A stretch of 64,000 nucleotides of DNA from Nocardiopsis sp. NRRL B-16309 (GTDB lineage Bacteria > Actinomycetota > Actinomycetes > Streptosporangiales > Streptosporangiaceae). Position 1 is the stretch's first letter. Each line of letters starts with the position of its first letter. The translations under genes were made by a program, and so were the position numbers. The stretch covers positions 372,001 through 436,000 of the forward strand of contig NZ_LGEC01000114.1 of the NCBI RefSeq assembly GCF_001279585.1, read 5' to 3'. Shown here in pieces: positions 8,935 to 19,047 of this stretch. The notes under the pieces were generated by a model. It worked only from the letters and a program-made list of their open reading frames with translations, was not told where the DNA came from and did no database searches.

Positions 8935-10278
8935 ATGCACGAGCTTCGCCTCGTGGCCGTGAGCGAGGACGGCACCTACCTGGTGCTCGCCAGCACCGGC
9001 CGTGGAACCCGTTTCATGCTGCCCGTCGACGACCGCCTCCGCGCCGCAGTACGCGGCCAGTTCTCCCGGCTCGGCCAGTACGAGATCGAAGTGGAGAATC
9101 CGTTGCGCCCCAAGGAAATCCAGGCCCGCATCCGCTCCGGCGAGACCGCGGAGGCCATCTCCGAGATCTCCGGCATACCGATCGAACGGGTCCGCTGGTT
9201 CGAGGGGCCCGTCCTGCAGGAGCGCGAGTACATCGCGCAGCAGGCCCAGCGGGCGACCGTGCGCTCGCACGGCGACGCCGCGCCCGGCCCCTCCCTGGGG
9301 GAACTCGTCACCAAGCGGATCGGTGCCCACCAGCTGGAGACCGGGGACGCCGAGTGGGACTCGTGGAAGCGCGAGGACCGCACCTGGCAGCTCAAGCTCG
9401 TCTACCTGCACGGTGGGACCGAGCGCGTCGCGCACTGGCTGTACGAGCCCAGACACAACAGCGTCTCCCCCGCCGACGAGGAGGCCGCCCGGTTCTCCTC
9501 CGCCGATCCACTGGACCCGGTCCCCGCGCCCGGCGCCAACGTCACACCGTTCATGCCGCGCCGGGGCGAGGTCGCCGAGCCGCCGCGCGCGGACCCCGCG
9601 CCCCCGGCCGACCGCCGCGTCGACACCGGCCCGGCCCGCCCCTTCGCCCGGGACGCCTCGCTGGACGATCCGCTCCGGAGGGCCGCCGACCCCGGTGCCG
9701 AGCGGGAGCGCGAGACCGAGCACGCCCGCCACGGCGCCGACCAGTCCCGCGACGCCGACCGCCCCCGGCGCAGGCCGCTGGACCCGGTGCACGAGCCGGC
9801 CCCGGGGCTGCGCCCCGCCCCCGCCGAGCACCGGCCGGCCGACAGGTACGAGCGCCGCGGCGCGCCCGCCGCGGACTCCGACCGGCCCGCACCCGCCGAC
9901 CAGCGGCGTGACGACCCCGCCTCGGACCCAGGTCACGCGGCCCCGGCCGCCCACGCCGAGCCGGCGGTCCAGCAGCGGCCGCGCCGCCGCGCCGCGCCGG
10001 ACTGGCCCCAGGACAGCCCGCCCGCCCGCCAGGAGGAGTCCGCGCCGCCCGCGGCCGAGACGCCCGCCCCGGCACGCCCGGCACGCCGCCGCCGGGCCAC
10101 CATCGACCTGAACGACGCCGGTGCCGCGCCCCGGCGCGCGGCTCCCGAGCCGCCGCCGGTCGCCGCCCCGGCCGCCGGAGCCGCCGAACCGGCCCCGGCC
10201 AAGCGCAAGGGGCGCGGACGACGCGCCTCGGTCCCCTCCTGGGACGAGATCATGTTCGGTTCCAAGAAGGGCGAGTAG
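8935..10278 (+). CDS. sepH: Septation protein SepH
   Basis: The first ~180 residues match SepH (DUF3071): MHELRLVAVSEDGTYLVLAS, NPLRPKEIQARIRSGETAE, and a helix-turn-helix-like segment ISGIPIERVRWFEGPVLQE. The remaining ~260 residues are disordered and rich in P, A, R and D, ending in a basic patch. In Streptomyces and mycobacteria SepH stimulates FtsZ filament assembly at division sites. The ATG at 8935 follows AAGGGAGGGC. At 447 residues the length is within the family range because the tail is variable. A bidirectional terminator follows. Confidence 0.92.
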   Translation: MHELRLVAVSEDGTYLVLASTGRGTRFMLPVDDRLRAAVRGQFSRLGQYEIEVENPLRPKEIQARIRSGETAEAISEISGIPIERVRWFEGPVLQEREYIAQQAQRATVRSHGDAAPGPSLGELVTKRIGAHQLETGDAEWDSWKREDRTWQLKLVYLHGGTERVAHWLYEPRHNSVSPADEEAARFSSADPLDPVPAPGANVTPFMPRRGEVAEPPRADPAPPADRRVDTGPARPFARDASLDDPLRRAADPGAERERETEHARHGADQSRDADRPRRRPLDPVHEPAPGLRPAPAEHRPADRYERRGAPAADSDRPAPADQRRDDPASDPGHAAPAAHAEPAVQQRPRRRAAPDWPQDSPPARQEESAPPAAETPAPARPARRRRATIDLNDAGAAPRRAAPEPPPVAAPAAGAAEPAPAKRKGRGRRASVPSWDEIMFGSKKGE

Positions 10279-10301
10279 GAGCGGGCCCACCACCGACGAC
10301 G

Positions 10302-10334
10302 AGGGGTGACCGCGGCACGGCCGCCGGTCACCCC
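10302..10334. terminator. Bidirectional terminator between convergent genes
   Basis: An 11-bp perfect stem (10302-10312 with 10324-10334) lies between the convergent 3' ends of sepH and the PH-domain gene. It overlaps the last codons of the latter. Confidence 0.6.
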
Positions 10335-12574
10335 TTCGCCGTGTCCGCGGTCCCGTCGGACCCGGCCCGCGGCCGCACCAGGAACGGGCGCACGATCTCC
10401 GGGGTGACGCCGGCGGCGAAGGCCACCGAACGGCGCTGGGAGGCGTCCATGGCGGTGTAGCCGCCGTCGCCCGCGCCCACGGTCACCTGGAGGTCGGCCA
10501 GACCGGCACGCCGTTGCGGGAGGGTCTGCGTCCAGGTCCACCCGATCACGGCCGAGCGCTCGACGGTCGCCTGACGGCGGCGCAGCGACCCCGAGCGCAC
10601 ACTCACCATGGTCCCGTCGTAGCCGTGGCCCAGGGAGCGGTACCGGTCGAGCCCCAGCACCACGCCCAGCGCGGCGAGCACGCCCGCGGTCGCCGACAGC
10701 CACGGCCATCCCGCGGCCAGTCCGACACCGGCCAGGACCGCGAACGGGCCCACCGCGCGGAACCAGCGCCGGTACAGCGCCGCGCGCGGATGCGGGAGGA
10801 GCGTTCCCCGGAACGGCGTCAGTGCCCGGGCCAGGACCGCGTCGACCTCGGGCCGGGGTCCGATCGGCAACAGGACGGCCCGGTTGGCGGTGTCGCCGAG
10901 ACCGGTGACGATGGCCCGCAGCCGCACCGCCCGGCGGGTGCGCTCCAGCGGGTTGTCCAGGAGTTCGTGGCCGCGGATCCTGCGCTTCTCCAGCGTCACG
11001 CTGCGGCGGGTGAACAGGCCCCGCTCGGCGACCAGCGACCCGTCGCGCTCACGCAGGGAGAACCCCCAGTGGGTGAACGCGTAGGAGATCACCGCGAACA
11101 CCGGCATCAGCAGCACCAGCACGCCCGCGGCCGTCGCAGTCAGCGCGGTCAGCAGACCGCGGTCGGTGGTGGTGACCCAGTCCAGCACGACGTCGGCGGC
11201 CCGGTCGCCCGCCGACTGCTGGACCACGCCGAACAGGGTCGCCAGCAGGGCGAACGGGGTGACCAGGTAGGCGAGGCTCAGTGCGCCGTACAGGTACCAG
11301 GACCGCCGCATCGAGAAGTGCGTCACCGTGCCGTCGGCCGCGGCACCGGACTCCGCCGCGGCGGGGTCCGGGGCTTCGTCCCCCTCCGGACGCGGCACGG
11401 TCGCGGGGGCGGACGCGGCCGCGCCCTCGGTGAGCACCGCCCGGCGGTGCAACAGGACCCGGCGCAGCCGCTCGGCCTCGGCGGCGTCCACGGCGTCGAG
11501 CTTGCCGTCCTCGCTGGCGCCCGCGCCGGCGGCGGCCTCGATGCGCACCACCGCCACTCCGAGCAGGCGGTGCAGCAGGCTGCTGGTGACGTCCACGCCC
11601 CGCACCCGCTCCAGGGGGATGGTGCGGCGCGAGCGCCGGACGAGCCCGCTCCGGATCTCCAGGCGCTCCTCGCCGACCTCGTAGGAGACGGTCCGCCAGG
11701 TCACCAGGCCGCCGACCAGGAGAGCGACCACGGCGGCGGCGCTGGCCCCGATCACCCACGGGTTGAATCCGCCGACGACCAGGCCGACGGCGATCGGGAC
11801 GAGCAGGCTCCGGAGCTGGTTGATCGGGCCGACGACCATGCTGCGCGGGCTCAGTCTGCGGGCGGGTTCGGCCGTGGCGAACCCGGAGTCTCCCTCGCCC
11901 CACCAGTCACGCGCCGGAGCCGCGTCGGACACGCGGTCGGGATCCTCCGCACGGTCGGACGCTCCCGTCTCACCCGGCACATCCGCGCGGCCCGCCCCCT
12001 GGGCGCTACTGGAGTCCTCCGCAGCACCATGCGGGTCCCTCTCACCAGGCCCCTCCACACCATCAGACGCCTCCGCGGCGCCGGGCGTGCCAGCGCGGCC
12101 GGGTGCCCCCGCGGTGCCGGACGGGTCCGCAGAGCCGGACGTATCCGTGTGATCGGACTCCTGTGCGCGGCCCGACCCCTGTGCGCGATCGGGATCCCCC
12201 GCACCGCCGGACGCTCCTGCCTCATCCGGCACATCCGCGCGACCGAACGCCCCCGCGCGGCCAGGCCCCAGGACCCGGCCGGGGGTCTCCGCACCGCCAC
12301 GCGGATCCGCCTCACCGGGCCCCTCGGCGCCCCCGGACGCCTCCGTTCGGGCGTGCGGCGCCGTGGTACCGAACGCGTCCCCCGTGTCGGGCGTCCCCGC
12401 GCGGCCCGCTCCGCTTCCGGAGCCCTGCCCGGCGCCCTCGTCGGGCACGCGTTCCCGCGCGGGGGCCTCGTCGGCTTCGCGACGGGCGCCCCGACTCGGA
12501 GTGCTGCCGGGCGCGACCCACCCGCCGGTCCCCTGGTCCCGTGCCGACCGGGACCCTGCGCCGTCGTCACGCAT
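10328..12574 (-). CDS. Large PH-domain (YdbT-like) membrane protein
   Basis: This 748-residue protein has about 230 N-terminal residues of low-complexity G/A/E/D/R sequence. After that come transmembrane pairs (LLVPIAVGLVVGGFNPWVIG, then AAAVVALLVGGLVTW) and bacterial PH-like domains (SYEVGEERLEIRSGLVRRSR, TIPLERVRGVDVTSSLLHRL). Further TM segments and another PH module follow, with RGLFTRRSVTLEKRRIRGHE. Function is unknown; the family resembles Bacillus YdbS/YdbT. The ATG at 12574 overlaps the stop of the upstream PH gene by one base (TGATG), so the two are translationally coupled. Confidence 0.85.
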   Translation of the reverse strand: MRDDGAGSRSARDQGTGGWVAPGSTPSRGARREADEAPARERVPDEGAGQGSGSGAGRAGTPDTGDAFGTTAPHARTEASGGAEGPGEADPRGGAETPGRVLGPGRAGAFGRADVPDEAGASGGAGDPDRAQGSGRAQESDHTDTSGSADPSGTAGAPGRAGTPGAAEASDGVEGPGERDPHGAAEDSSSAQGAGRADVPGETGASDRAEDPDRVSDAAPARDWWGEGDSGFATAEPARRLSPRSMVVGPINQLRSLLVPIAVGLVVGGFNPWVIGASAAAVVALLVGGLVTWRTVSYEVGEERLEIRSGLVRRSRRTIPLERVRGVDVTSSLLHRLLGVAVVRIEAAAGAGASEDGKLDAVDAAEAERLRRVLLHRRAVLTEGAAASAPATVPRPEGDEAPDPAAAESGAAADGTVTHFSMRRSWYLYGALSLAYLVTPFALLATLFGVVQQSAGDRAADVVLDWVTTTDRGLLTALTATAAGVLVLLMPVFAVISYAFTHWGFSLRERDGSLVAERGLFTRRSVTLEKRRIRGHELLDNPLERTRRAVRLRAIVTGLGDTANRAVLLPIGPRPEVDAVLARALTPFRGTLLPHPRAALYRRWFRAVGPFAVLAGVGLAAGWPWLSATAGVLAALGVVLGLDRYRSLGHGYDGTMVSVRSGSLRRRQATVERSAVIGWTWTQTLPQRRAGLADLQVTVGAGDGGYTAMDASQRRSVAFAAGVTPEIVRPFLVRPRAGSDGTADTAKG

Positions 12575-13161
12575 CAGGTGGCGTCCCCCTGCAGCGCTCC
12601 GGCGCGCACGGCCAGCCGCTCGCTCAACGCGCGCGCCTCCTCCTCGTCCAGGCCCTCGATGCTGGAGGACCCGGCGAAGGAGGCGGTCTGCACCTTGAGC
12701 GTCGCGACGCCGAAGAGCCGCTCCAGCCACCCCTGGGTGTGGTCGACGGTCTGCAGCCGGTTCATCGGGACGAGCTGCCAGGTCCGGCTGACCCAGCCCT
12801 CCCGGGTGTAGATCACGTCGTCGGACACCTCCCAGCGGTGCACGCGGTACCGCCATGACGGCACGATCGCGATCTGCAGCAGCGCGTACACGCCGTAGAC
12901 CAGCGGCGCCTTCCAGGCGTGCTCGCGCACCCAGTCCGGCACCCAGCCCCACCCCAGGGACGAAACGGCCCAGGCGGCGGCGGAGAGCAGGACGAGGTTG
13001 AACAACGAGCCCATGAGCATCCGCAGCGTCCAGACACCCACCGCCTTCGGGCTCACGCGGCGCAGCGGAGGACGCAGCTCGGCCACGTCCGCGCCCTCCG
13101 CTCCGGGGTCGGGAGCGGGCTCGCCGGGAGGGGGAATCGGGTCGTGGGGCGGCGTGTTCAT
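12574..13161 (-). CDS. PH-domain (YdbS-like) membrane protein
   Basis: The 195-residue protein has a proline-rich cytoplasmic start (MNTPPHDPIPPPGEP) and two transmembrane helices near residues 45-68 and 83-102. A bacterial PH domain follows: VSDDVIYTREGWVSRTWQLV, MNRLQTVDHTQGWLERLFGV. It is the short partner of the YdbS/YdbT pair and comes first in the two-gene operon. The two products probably form a membrane complex; the role is unknown. Confidence 0.85.
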   Translation of the reverse strand: MNTPPHDPIPPPGEPAPDPGAEGADVAELRPPLRRVSPKAVGVWTLRMLMGSLFNLVLLSAAAWAVSSLGWGWVPDWVREHAWKAPLVYGVYALLQIAIVPSWRYRVHRWEVSDDVIYTREGWVSRTWQLVPMNRLQTVDHTQGWLERLFGVATLKVQTASFAGSSSIEGLDEEEARALSERLAVRAGALQGDAT

Positions 13162-13306
13162 CACGTGGACGATTCTAGGGCCCGGTGCCCATGCAACCCG
13201 TGTTCCCGGACACACGCGTGCCCGGAACCCGCGGCGCACACGCCTGTGTCAGCGATTTGTCAGACCCTCTCGGCACTATGGGACAGACACGGAAAATGGA
13301 GGATTG

Positions 13307-14281
13307 ATGACTGACGCCATCCGCGCGGAAGGCCTGGTCAAGCAGTTCAAGGGCAAGCGGGCCCTGGACGGCGTCGACCTGACGGCCACGACGGGGGCCG
13401 TGCTGGGCGTACTCGGTCCCAACGGCTCCGGCAAGACGACCACCGTGCGCATCCTGTCCACGCTCCTGCAGCCCGACGAGGGCCGCGCCGAGGTCGGCGG
13501 GTTCGACGTGGTCCGGCAGCCGCACGAGGTCCGTCGCCTGATCGGTCTGACCGGCCAGTACGCCGCGGTCGACGCCGAGCTGAGCGGTACCGAGAACCTC
13601 GTGCTCATCGCCCGTCTGCTCGGATTCGACCGCTCCCAGGCGCGTGCGCGCTCCACGGAGCTGCTGGAGCGCTTCGAGCTCTCCGACGCCGCCGGGCGCC
13701 CGGCCAAGACCTACTCCGGCGGTATGCGGCGCCGACTGGACCTGGCCGCCAGCCTGGTCGGCCGACCCGCCCTGCTCTACCTGGACGAGCCCACCACCGG
13801 CCTGGACCCGCACAGCCGCAACGGCCTGTGGGACGTGGTGCGCGGCCTGGTGGACGACGGCGTGACCGTCCTGCTCACCACCCAGTACCTGGAGGAGGCC
13901 GACCAGCTGGCCGACGACATCATGGTGCTCGACCACGGCCGGGTGATCAGCCAGGGCACCCCCGAGCAGTTGAAGAACCACGCGGGCAACCAGGTGCTGG
14001 AGCTGCAGACCGTCGAGCCCGAACAGCTGTCCCTGGCCACGAAGATCATCGAGGCCGTCACCAGCAGCCCGGTGACCTCCGACACCGTGCGCGCCCGCGT
14101 CCCGGTGACCGACGCCGCCGTGCTGCCCGAGGTCGTACGCCGCCTCGACGAGCAGGGCGTGGCCGTCGCCGAGCTGTCACTGCGCAAGCCGAGCCTGGAC
14201 GAGGTCTTCCTGGCCCTGACCGGCCACACCGCCGACGAAGAGACCGCGGGAGCCACCGCGAACGAAGGGAACAGAGCATGA
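13307..14281 (+). CDS. DrrA-type ABC transporter ATP-binding protein
   Basis: This 324-residue nucleotide-binding protein has Walker A GPNGSGKTTT (about residue 38), the Q-loop GLTGQYAAVDAELSG, signature YSGGMRRRLD, Walker B LLYLDEPTTGLD and H-region TTQYLEEAD. The DrrA-like C-terminal domain ends KPSLDEVFLALTG. With the next gene it should form an exporter of the daunorubicin-resistance type for lipophilic drugs or lipids; the substrate is unknown. ATG at 13307 with GGAGG just upstream. Confidence 0.92.
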   Translation: MTDAIRAEGLVKQFKGKRALDGVDLTATTGAVLGVLGPNGSGKTTTVRILSTLLQPDEGRAEVGGFDVVRQPHEVRRLIGLTGQYAAVDAELSGTENLVLIARLLGFDRSQARARSTELLERFELSDAAGRPAKTYSGGMRRRLDLAASLVGRPALLYLDEPTTGLDPHSRNGLWDVVRGLVDDGVTVLLTTQYLEEADQLADDIMVLDHGRVISQGTPEQLKNHAGNQVLELQTVEPEQLSLATKIIEAVTSSPVTSDTVRARVPVTDAAVLPEVVRRLDEQGVAVAELSLRKPSLDEVFLALTGHTADEETAGATANEGNRA

Positions 14282-15108
14282 GCGCGGTGACGAGCCCGTC
14301 GCGGTCCGACCTGCCCGCGGGGGCGCCGGCCGCGCCCGGCAGCATCACACCGATCAGCACCGTGCAGAACGGCCTCCAGCTGGCCTGGCGCAGTGTCCTG
14401 AAGATCAAGGCCAACCCCGAGGAGGTCCTCGGGCTCACGTTCATGCCCATCATGTTCGTGACACTCTTCGTCTTCGTCTTCGGACAGGCGATGATGGGCG
14501 ACTGGCAGACCTACCGCGACTTCCTGATGCCCGGCATCATCGCGCAGTCGGTCGTGTTCGCGACGCTGGGCACCGGTTTCGCCCTGTGCCAGGACGTGGA
14601 GAAGGGCATCTTCGACCGGTTCCGGTCACTGCCCATCGCGCGGTCGGCGCCGCTGATCGGGGCCATCCTGGGCGACCTGGTCCGGTACTCGATCACCGTG
14701 GTGATGGTGCTGGTGGTCGGCCTGGCCATCGGGTTCCGCCCCGAGGGCGGAGTGCTCGGGGTGCTGGGCGCCGCCGCGGTCGTGCTGCTGTTCGCCTTCG
14801 CGCTGTGCTGGATGTCGGCGTTCGTCGGCATGATGGTGCGCACGCCGATGGCCGTGCAGAGCTTCGGGATGATCCTGATGTTCCCGCTGACCTTCGGCAG
14901 CTCGGCGTTCGTGGACCCGCAGACGATGCCCAGCTGGATGCGGGTCGTGGCGGAGAACAACCCCGTCACCCACCTGGTGGACGCCATGCGCGGCCTGATG
15001 CTGGGCGGCGACGTCGCGGGGCCGGTGGCCTGGACCCTGCTGTGGTCGGCCATCTTCGTCGGGGTGTTCTTCCCGCTGGCGGTCTGGGCCTACCGGCGCC
15101 GCACCTGA
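14278..15108 (+). CDS. DrrB-type ABC-2 permease
   Basis: This 276-residue membrane protein has six hydrophobic segments, including FMPIMFVTLFVFVFGQAMMG and TVVMVLVVGLAIGF. The family motif LCQDVEKGIFDRFRSLPIAR connects to the ATPase, and NPVTHLVDAMRGLMLG lies near the end. The start overlaps the ATPase gene stop by 4 bp (ATGA), so the pair is coupled. It supplies the transmembrane path of the exporter. Confidence 0.92.
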   Translation: MSAVTSPSRSDLPAGAPAAPGSITPISTVQNGLQLAWRSVLKIKANPEEVLGLTFMPIMFVTLFVFVFGQAMMGDWQTYRDFLMPGIIAQSVVFATLGTGFALCQDVEKGIFDRFRSLPIARSAPLIGAILGDLVRYSITVVMVLVVGLAIGFRPEGGVLGVLGAAAVVLLFAFALCWMSAFVGMMVRTPMAVQSFGMILMFPLTFGSSAFVDPQTMPSWMRVVAENNPVTHLVDAMRGLMLGGDVAGPVAWTLLWSAIFVGVFFPLAVWAYRRRT

Positions 15109-15141
15109 GCGCGGAGTGAGCACGGGGGCGTAGGACGTCCG

Positions 15142-15177
15142 GGGACGGCGTCGCACCGGTCGGTGCGGCGCCGTCCC
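15142..15177 (+). terminator. Terminator hairpin after the ABC transporter operon
   Basis: A long stem with one bulge (GGGACGGCG, then CGCACCG, pairing with the complementary right arm) closes over a two-base loop 34 bp after the permease stop. Confidence 0.6.
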
Positions 15178-15336
15178 GCTGTCCGTCTGACTCGCCGCCG
15201 CCCCGGACACCCCCGCTGCCGGGGCGCGCCTGGCTCACGGCCATCCGACGCCATCCGGGTGCCAGGGGCAGGCGGCGTCCACGCCCGCTCGCTTCTCGCC
15301 CGCTCGGCGCCGACCGCGCACCGGAGCACACGGACC

Positions 15337-18300
15337 TCACTCCCGACCCGGGCCGCCCTCGGGCACCGTGTCCGGCAGCAGACGCGCCAGCCACGCGCCC
15401 ACCTGCGCCCGCACGGCCTTGGCGTCCGACCGCTCCGCCCGGTCCAGCAGACGCTCGTACTCCGCGTCCCCCAGCGCCCGCCGGCACTGTTCCCGGGCCC
15501 GGACGACCCTCGGCGTGGCCGTGTCGGGCACGCCGCGCAGGACCGCGGCGGAGCCCAGCAGCTCGACCGCCCTCCTCGGCTCGTCGGCGGCCAGCATCAC
15601 GGCGAACGCGTCCAGGACCTCGGCGCCCACCGGCCCCACCCCGTGCGCGCTCCCCCACCAGGCCGCGGCCGTGTCCTGCCAGGCGCGGTCCGCGTCCCCG
15701 GCCGTCCAGGCGATCATCGCCGACATGCTCCGCACGACCGGTTCGAGGTACAGCGGAGCGAAGCCGCCCAGAGCCGCGACCAGCGGCTCGGTCGCGTCCA
15801 GCACGGCGCGGGCGCGTTCGGGTTCGCCGCTGGCGCACCGCCAGTTCGCCTCGACCATGCGCAGCATGATCACGTGCTCGTCCTGGACGGCGATGTCGAC
15901 GCCGACGAGGGCGTCCAGATCCGCGCGAGCGCCGTCGAGGTCCCCGGTCTCGGTGCGGATCTGGGCGCGGCGCAGCAGGAAGGCCGCCACGTTGCCCGTC
16001 AGCCCGGCGCGTCGGGCCTGGTCCATGCCCTCGTCCAGGAGTTCGAGGCAGCGTTCCAGGTCCTGGTAGCGCACGGCCTCCACCATCTGCAGGACCGCCT
16101 GGCACTGCCCCCACAGGTCGGCGCAGGCGCGGTACCCCTCCAGCGCGGCCGTGGTCGATGCCATGGCCCGGTCCGCCCTGCCGTACAGCGAGTCGATCAG
16201 GGCCAGCAGGAGCCGCACGGTGGCCCCCATCCACGGATCCGGCTGGTCGACCGCGCGCTCCAGGCGCTCCACGGCCTCGATCGCGCCGTCGTCGAACACC
16301 GCCTGGTACACGAGCCCGTAGACGAGCATGGGGTGGTGCTCGGGCCGTTCCCCCGCCTCCTCCAGGGTCCGCAGCGCCCGCCGTACGTGCACCGCCGCCG
16401 CGTCTTGGGACGTGCCCGTGTCCGCCGCCAGGTTGAACTGGGCGCAGGCGAAGGCGATCGCGCGGCCCTCGGGGGCCCGCTCGCCGATCAGCGCCAGGAC
16501 CGGCCGGGACCAGCGGGACAGCTGCCGCCAGGAACCGTCCAGCGTCCAGTACCACTGCCCGTACTCGACCAGGTCCAGGGCGAGGTCGCCGTCCCTGCGC
16601 TCGGCCGCCCACCGCACGGCCGGGCCGAAGTTGTCGGCCTCCGCACCCAGCCGTGCGAGCGTCTCGATCTGGCGGGGTCCGCGCAACAGGGGGTCGGAGT
16701 CGCGCCACAGGTCGCGCACGTAGCGGGCGTGGGCGTCGCGGACGCGCTCCTCCTCGCCGCTGCGAACGAGGTGTTCGAGCGCGTAGGCGCGCACGGTCTC
16801 CAGCTGGCGGTACCGGGGAGGGGCGTCGTCGCGGGTGGCGGTGTCCGCGATGACCAGGGACTTGTCCACGAGCGCGAACAGCACCGTCCACGCGTCCTGT
16901 CCGTCGACGGTGCCCGCCGCCCCGGTGTCGGCGCACACCCGCTCCACCGCGTCCAGGGTCGCCCCGCCGGAGAAGATCGACAGGCGGCGCAGCAGACGGC
17001 GCTCGGCCTCGTCGAGCAGATCCCAGCTCCAGTCGACGACGGCGCGCAGGGTCCGGTGCCGCGGCAGCGCGGAGCGGCTGCCCCCGGTGAGCAGCCGGAA
17101 GCGGTCCGACAGGCGCGTGGCGAGCTGGGCGGGCGCCATCGTGCGCATCCGGGCCGCGGCCAGTTCGAGGGCGAGCGGCATGCCGTCGAGTTCGCGGGTG
17201 ATGCGCACGACGTGGGCGACGTTGCCTGCGGTGACCGCGAACCCCGGGCTGACCGCCTGCGCGCGCTCGGTGAACAGCACCACGGCGGGGCTGGCGACGG
17301 CCTGGTCGACGTCGGCCTCCTCGGGCGGCAGGGCCAGCGAGGGCACGGTCAGCAGGCGCTCGCCGGGCACCCCGAGGGGTTCGCGGGAGGTGGCCAGGAT
17401 CCGCAGGCCCGGGCACTGCGCCAGGAGGGGTTCGACCGCCCGGGCGACCTCCTCGACCAGGTGTTCGCAGTTGTCCAGCACGATCAGGGCGGCGCGGTCG
17501 CCGAGGAAGGCCGCGACGCGTTCGGCCGGTGGCGCCGGCGTGGTGCTCGCACGGGCGCGCATGACGGCGTGCTCGCGCAGGTCCAGGGCGAGGGCGATGG
17601 CGTCCAGGACGTCGGCGCCGGAGGTGACGGGCGCCAGGCCCACGAACCAGCCGCCGCGCGAGAGGAGTTCGGGCGACCGGGCGGCCAGGGTGGCGGCGGT
17701 CTCGATGGCCAGCCGGGTCTTGCCCGCCCCTCCGGGCCCGGTCAGGGTGACCAGGCGCGCCTGGCCGAGCAGCCCCACGGCCGAGTCGACCTCGGTCTCA
17801 CGCGGCACGAAGCTGGTGAGGGTCGAGGGCAGGTGCAGCTGCGGCGGATCGGCCCGGGGCCCCTCGGCGTGCGCGCCGCCGGACACGGGGGCGTACGGCG
17901 CCGACTCGGCGGGCTCGGCGGAATCAGGGGACGCGGAGGACCCGGTGCGCTCGGCGATGACGGGCTCGGCGGCCGACAGCTCACCCCGCAGCAGCCGCAG
18001 GTGCACGTCCTGGAGGCGGGCGGAGGGGTCCAGGCCCAGTTCGTCGGCCAGCCGGGCGCGGAAGGAGTCGTAGGCGGCCAGCGCGTCGGCGGTGCGACCG
18101 GTCCCGGCCAGGGCGCGCATCAGCAGCTCGACGGGGCGCTCGCGGCGCGGTTCGGCACTGGTCAGCGCCTCGGCCTCGGGCAGGGCCTCGGCGTGGCGGC
18201 CCAGCGCCACCAGGGCCGCCAGGTACTCCTCGCGCACCATGCGGTGGGTCTCGTTCAGCCGCAGCGCGGTGTCCTCGGCGACGCCCCGCGCGGTCAGGTC

Positions 18301-18711
18301 GGGCAGGGCGGGCCCGCGCCACAGCGCCAGGGCCCCGCCCAGGCAGGTGATCGCCTCCGAGGGACGGCCCGCGGTGAGCTGCGCGCGACCGCGCCGGGTC
18401 AGCGTCTCGAACCGCGCCAGGTCCACCTGTCCGGGATCGACGTCCAGCCGGTAACCGGACGCGTCGCCGTGGATCTCGGCCTCCTCGCCCAGGACCCTGC
18501 GCAGGCGCGACACCAGGGCCTGGAGGGCGTTGCCGGTGGCGGCCGGGGCGGCCCCGCCCCAGATGGCGTCCACGAGGGTGTCGGTGGCCACGCGCTGCCC
18601 CGGGCGCAGGAGGAGCAGCGCCAGAAGGGTACGCAGACGGGCGCCGCCGATGGTTACCGGACGGCCGGAACCGTCGTGGACGTGGAGGGGACCGAGAATG
18701 GAGAACCGCAC
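15337..18711 (-). CDS. AfsR/SARP-like regulator with BTAD and NB-ARC-type ATPase domains
   Basis: The 1124-residue protein has a winged-helix OmpR-like DNA-binding domain at 1-95 (VRFSILGPLHVHDGSGRPV) and a BTAD domain to about residue 250 (LARFETLTRRGRAQL, ARLQDVHLRLLRGEL). An ATPase with Walker A GPGGAGKTRLA near 327 and LIVLDNCEH as Walker B follows. The C-terminal half is a TPR-like helical array. Such proteins activate secondary-metabolite or developmental genes. The GTG at 18711 directly precedes the conserved start. It converges with the DrrAB exporter but their regulatory link is only a guess. Confidence 0.9.
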   Translation of the reverse strand: MRFSILGPLHVHDGSGRPVTIGGARLRTLLALLLLRPGQRVATDTLVDAIWGGAAPAATGNALQALVSRLRRVLGEEAEIHGDASGYRLDVDPGQVDLARFETLTRRGRAQLTAGRPSEAITCLGGALALWRGPALPDLTARGVAEDTALRLNETHRMVREEYLAALVALGRHAEALPEAEALTSAEPRRERPVELLMRALAGTGRTADALAAYDSFRARLADELGLDPSARLQDVHLRLLRGELSAAEPVIAERTGSSASPDSAEPAESAPYAPVSGGAHAEGPRADPPQLHLPSTLTSFVPRETEVDSAVGLLGQARLVTLTGPGGAGKTRLAIETAATLAARSPELLSRGGWFVGLAPVTSGADVLDAIALALDLREHAVMRARASTTPAPPAERVAAFLGDRAALIVLDNCEHLVEEVARAVEPLLAQCPGLRILATSREPLGVPGERLLTVPSLALPPEEADVDQAVASPAVVLFTERAQAVSPGFAVTAGNVAHVVRITRELDGMPLALELAAARMRTMAPAQLATRLSDRFRLLTGGSRSALPRHRTLRAVVDWSWDLLDEAERRLLRRLSIFSGGATLDAVERVCADTGAAGTVDGQDAWTVLFALVDKSLVIADTATRDDAPPRYRQLETVRAYALEHLVRSGEEERVRDAHARYVRDLWRDSDPLLRGPRQIETLARLGAEADNFGPAVRWAAERRDGDLALDLVEYGQWYWTLDGSWRQLSRWSRPVLALIGERAPEGRAIAFACAQFNLAADTGTSQDAAAVHVRRALRTLEEAGERPEHHPMLVYGLVYQAVFDDGAIEAVERLERAVDQPDPWMGATVRLLLALIDSLYGRADRAMASTTAALEGYRACADLWGQCQAVLQMVEAVRYQDLERCLELLDEGMDQARRAGLTGNVAAFLLRRAQIRTETGDLDGARADLDALVGVDIAVQDEHVIMLRMVEANWRCASGEPERARAVLDATEPLVAALGGFAPLYLEPVVRSMSAMIAWTAGDADRAWQDTAAAWWGSAHGVGPVGAEVLDAFAVMLAADEPRRAVELLGSAAVLRGVPDTATPRVVRAREQCRRALGDAEYERLLDRAERSDAKAVRAQVGAWLARLLPDTVPEGGPGRE

Positions 18712-19047
18712 CGCCCCATGATGACCGATTCCGGGGACCGACACCCGCGTGGCGCACGGCGCCCGGGTCGCGATCACGGCCCCGGCCGCGGTGGCCGGTG
18801 CCGGAGGGGGCGTGCGGTCCCGCCGGAGGGGCGGCGCCCGTCGATCCGGCGTGTCGGGGAGCACGTGGGCTGTGGACACAGCCGCAGTGCGCGCCCGACC
18901 ACAGTAGGGTTCGCTCAGGAACGTGCGCCGGTGCCCGTCGAGGCGTGGCCGCGCGCTTCCCCATACGCGGCACGGGGCTGACCCGGGTCCGCGGCAGGTG
19001 CACAGCGAGTTTGGCCATGACGGCCCGAAAGCCCAGCAGGAGTCCCA
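18712..19047. other. Divergent intergenic region
   Basis: 336 bp between the regulator and the lipoprotein gene. It must contain both promoters. No gene with a plausible ribosome-binding site was found. Confidence 0.35.

Noticed and set aside
15163..18981. A 1272-codon plus-strand frame
   Set aside because: It is the antisense shadow of the AfsR-like regulator in high-GC DNA, with composition biased to R, G, Q and H and no domain.
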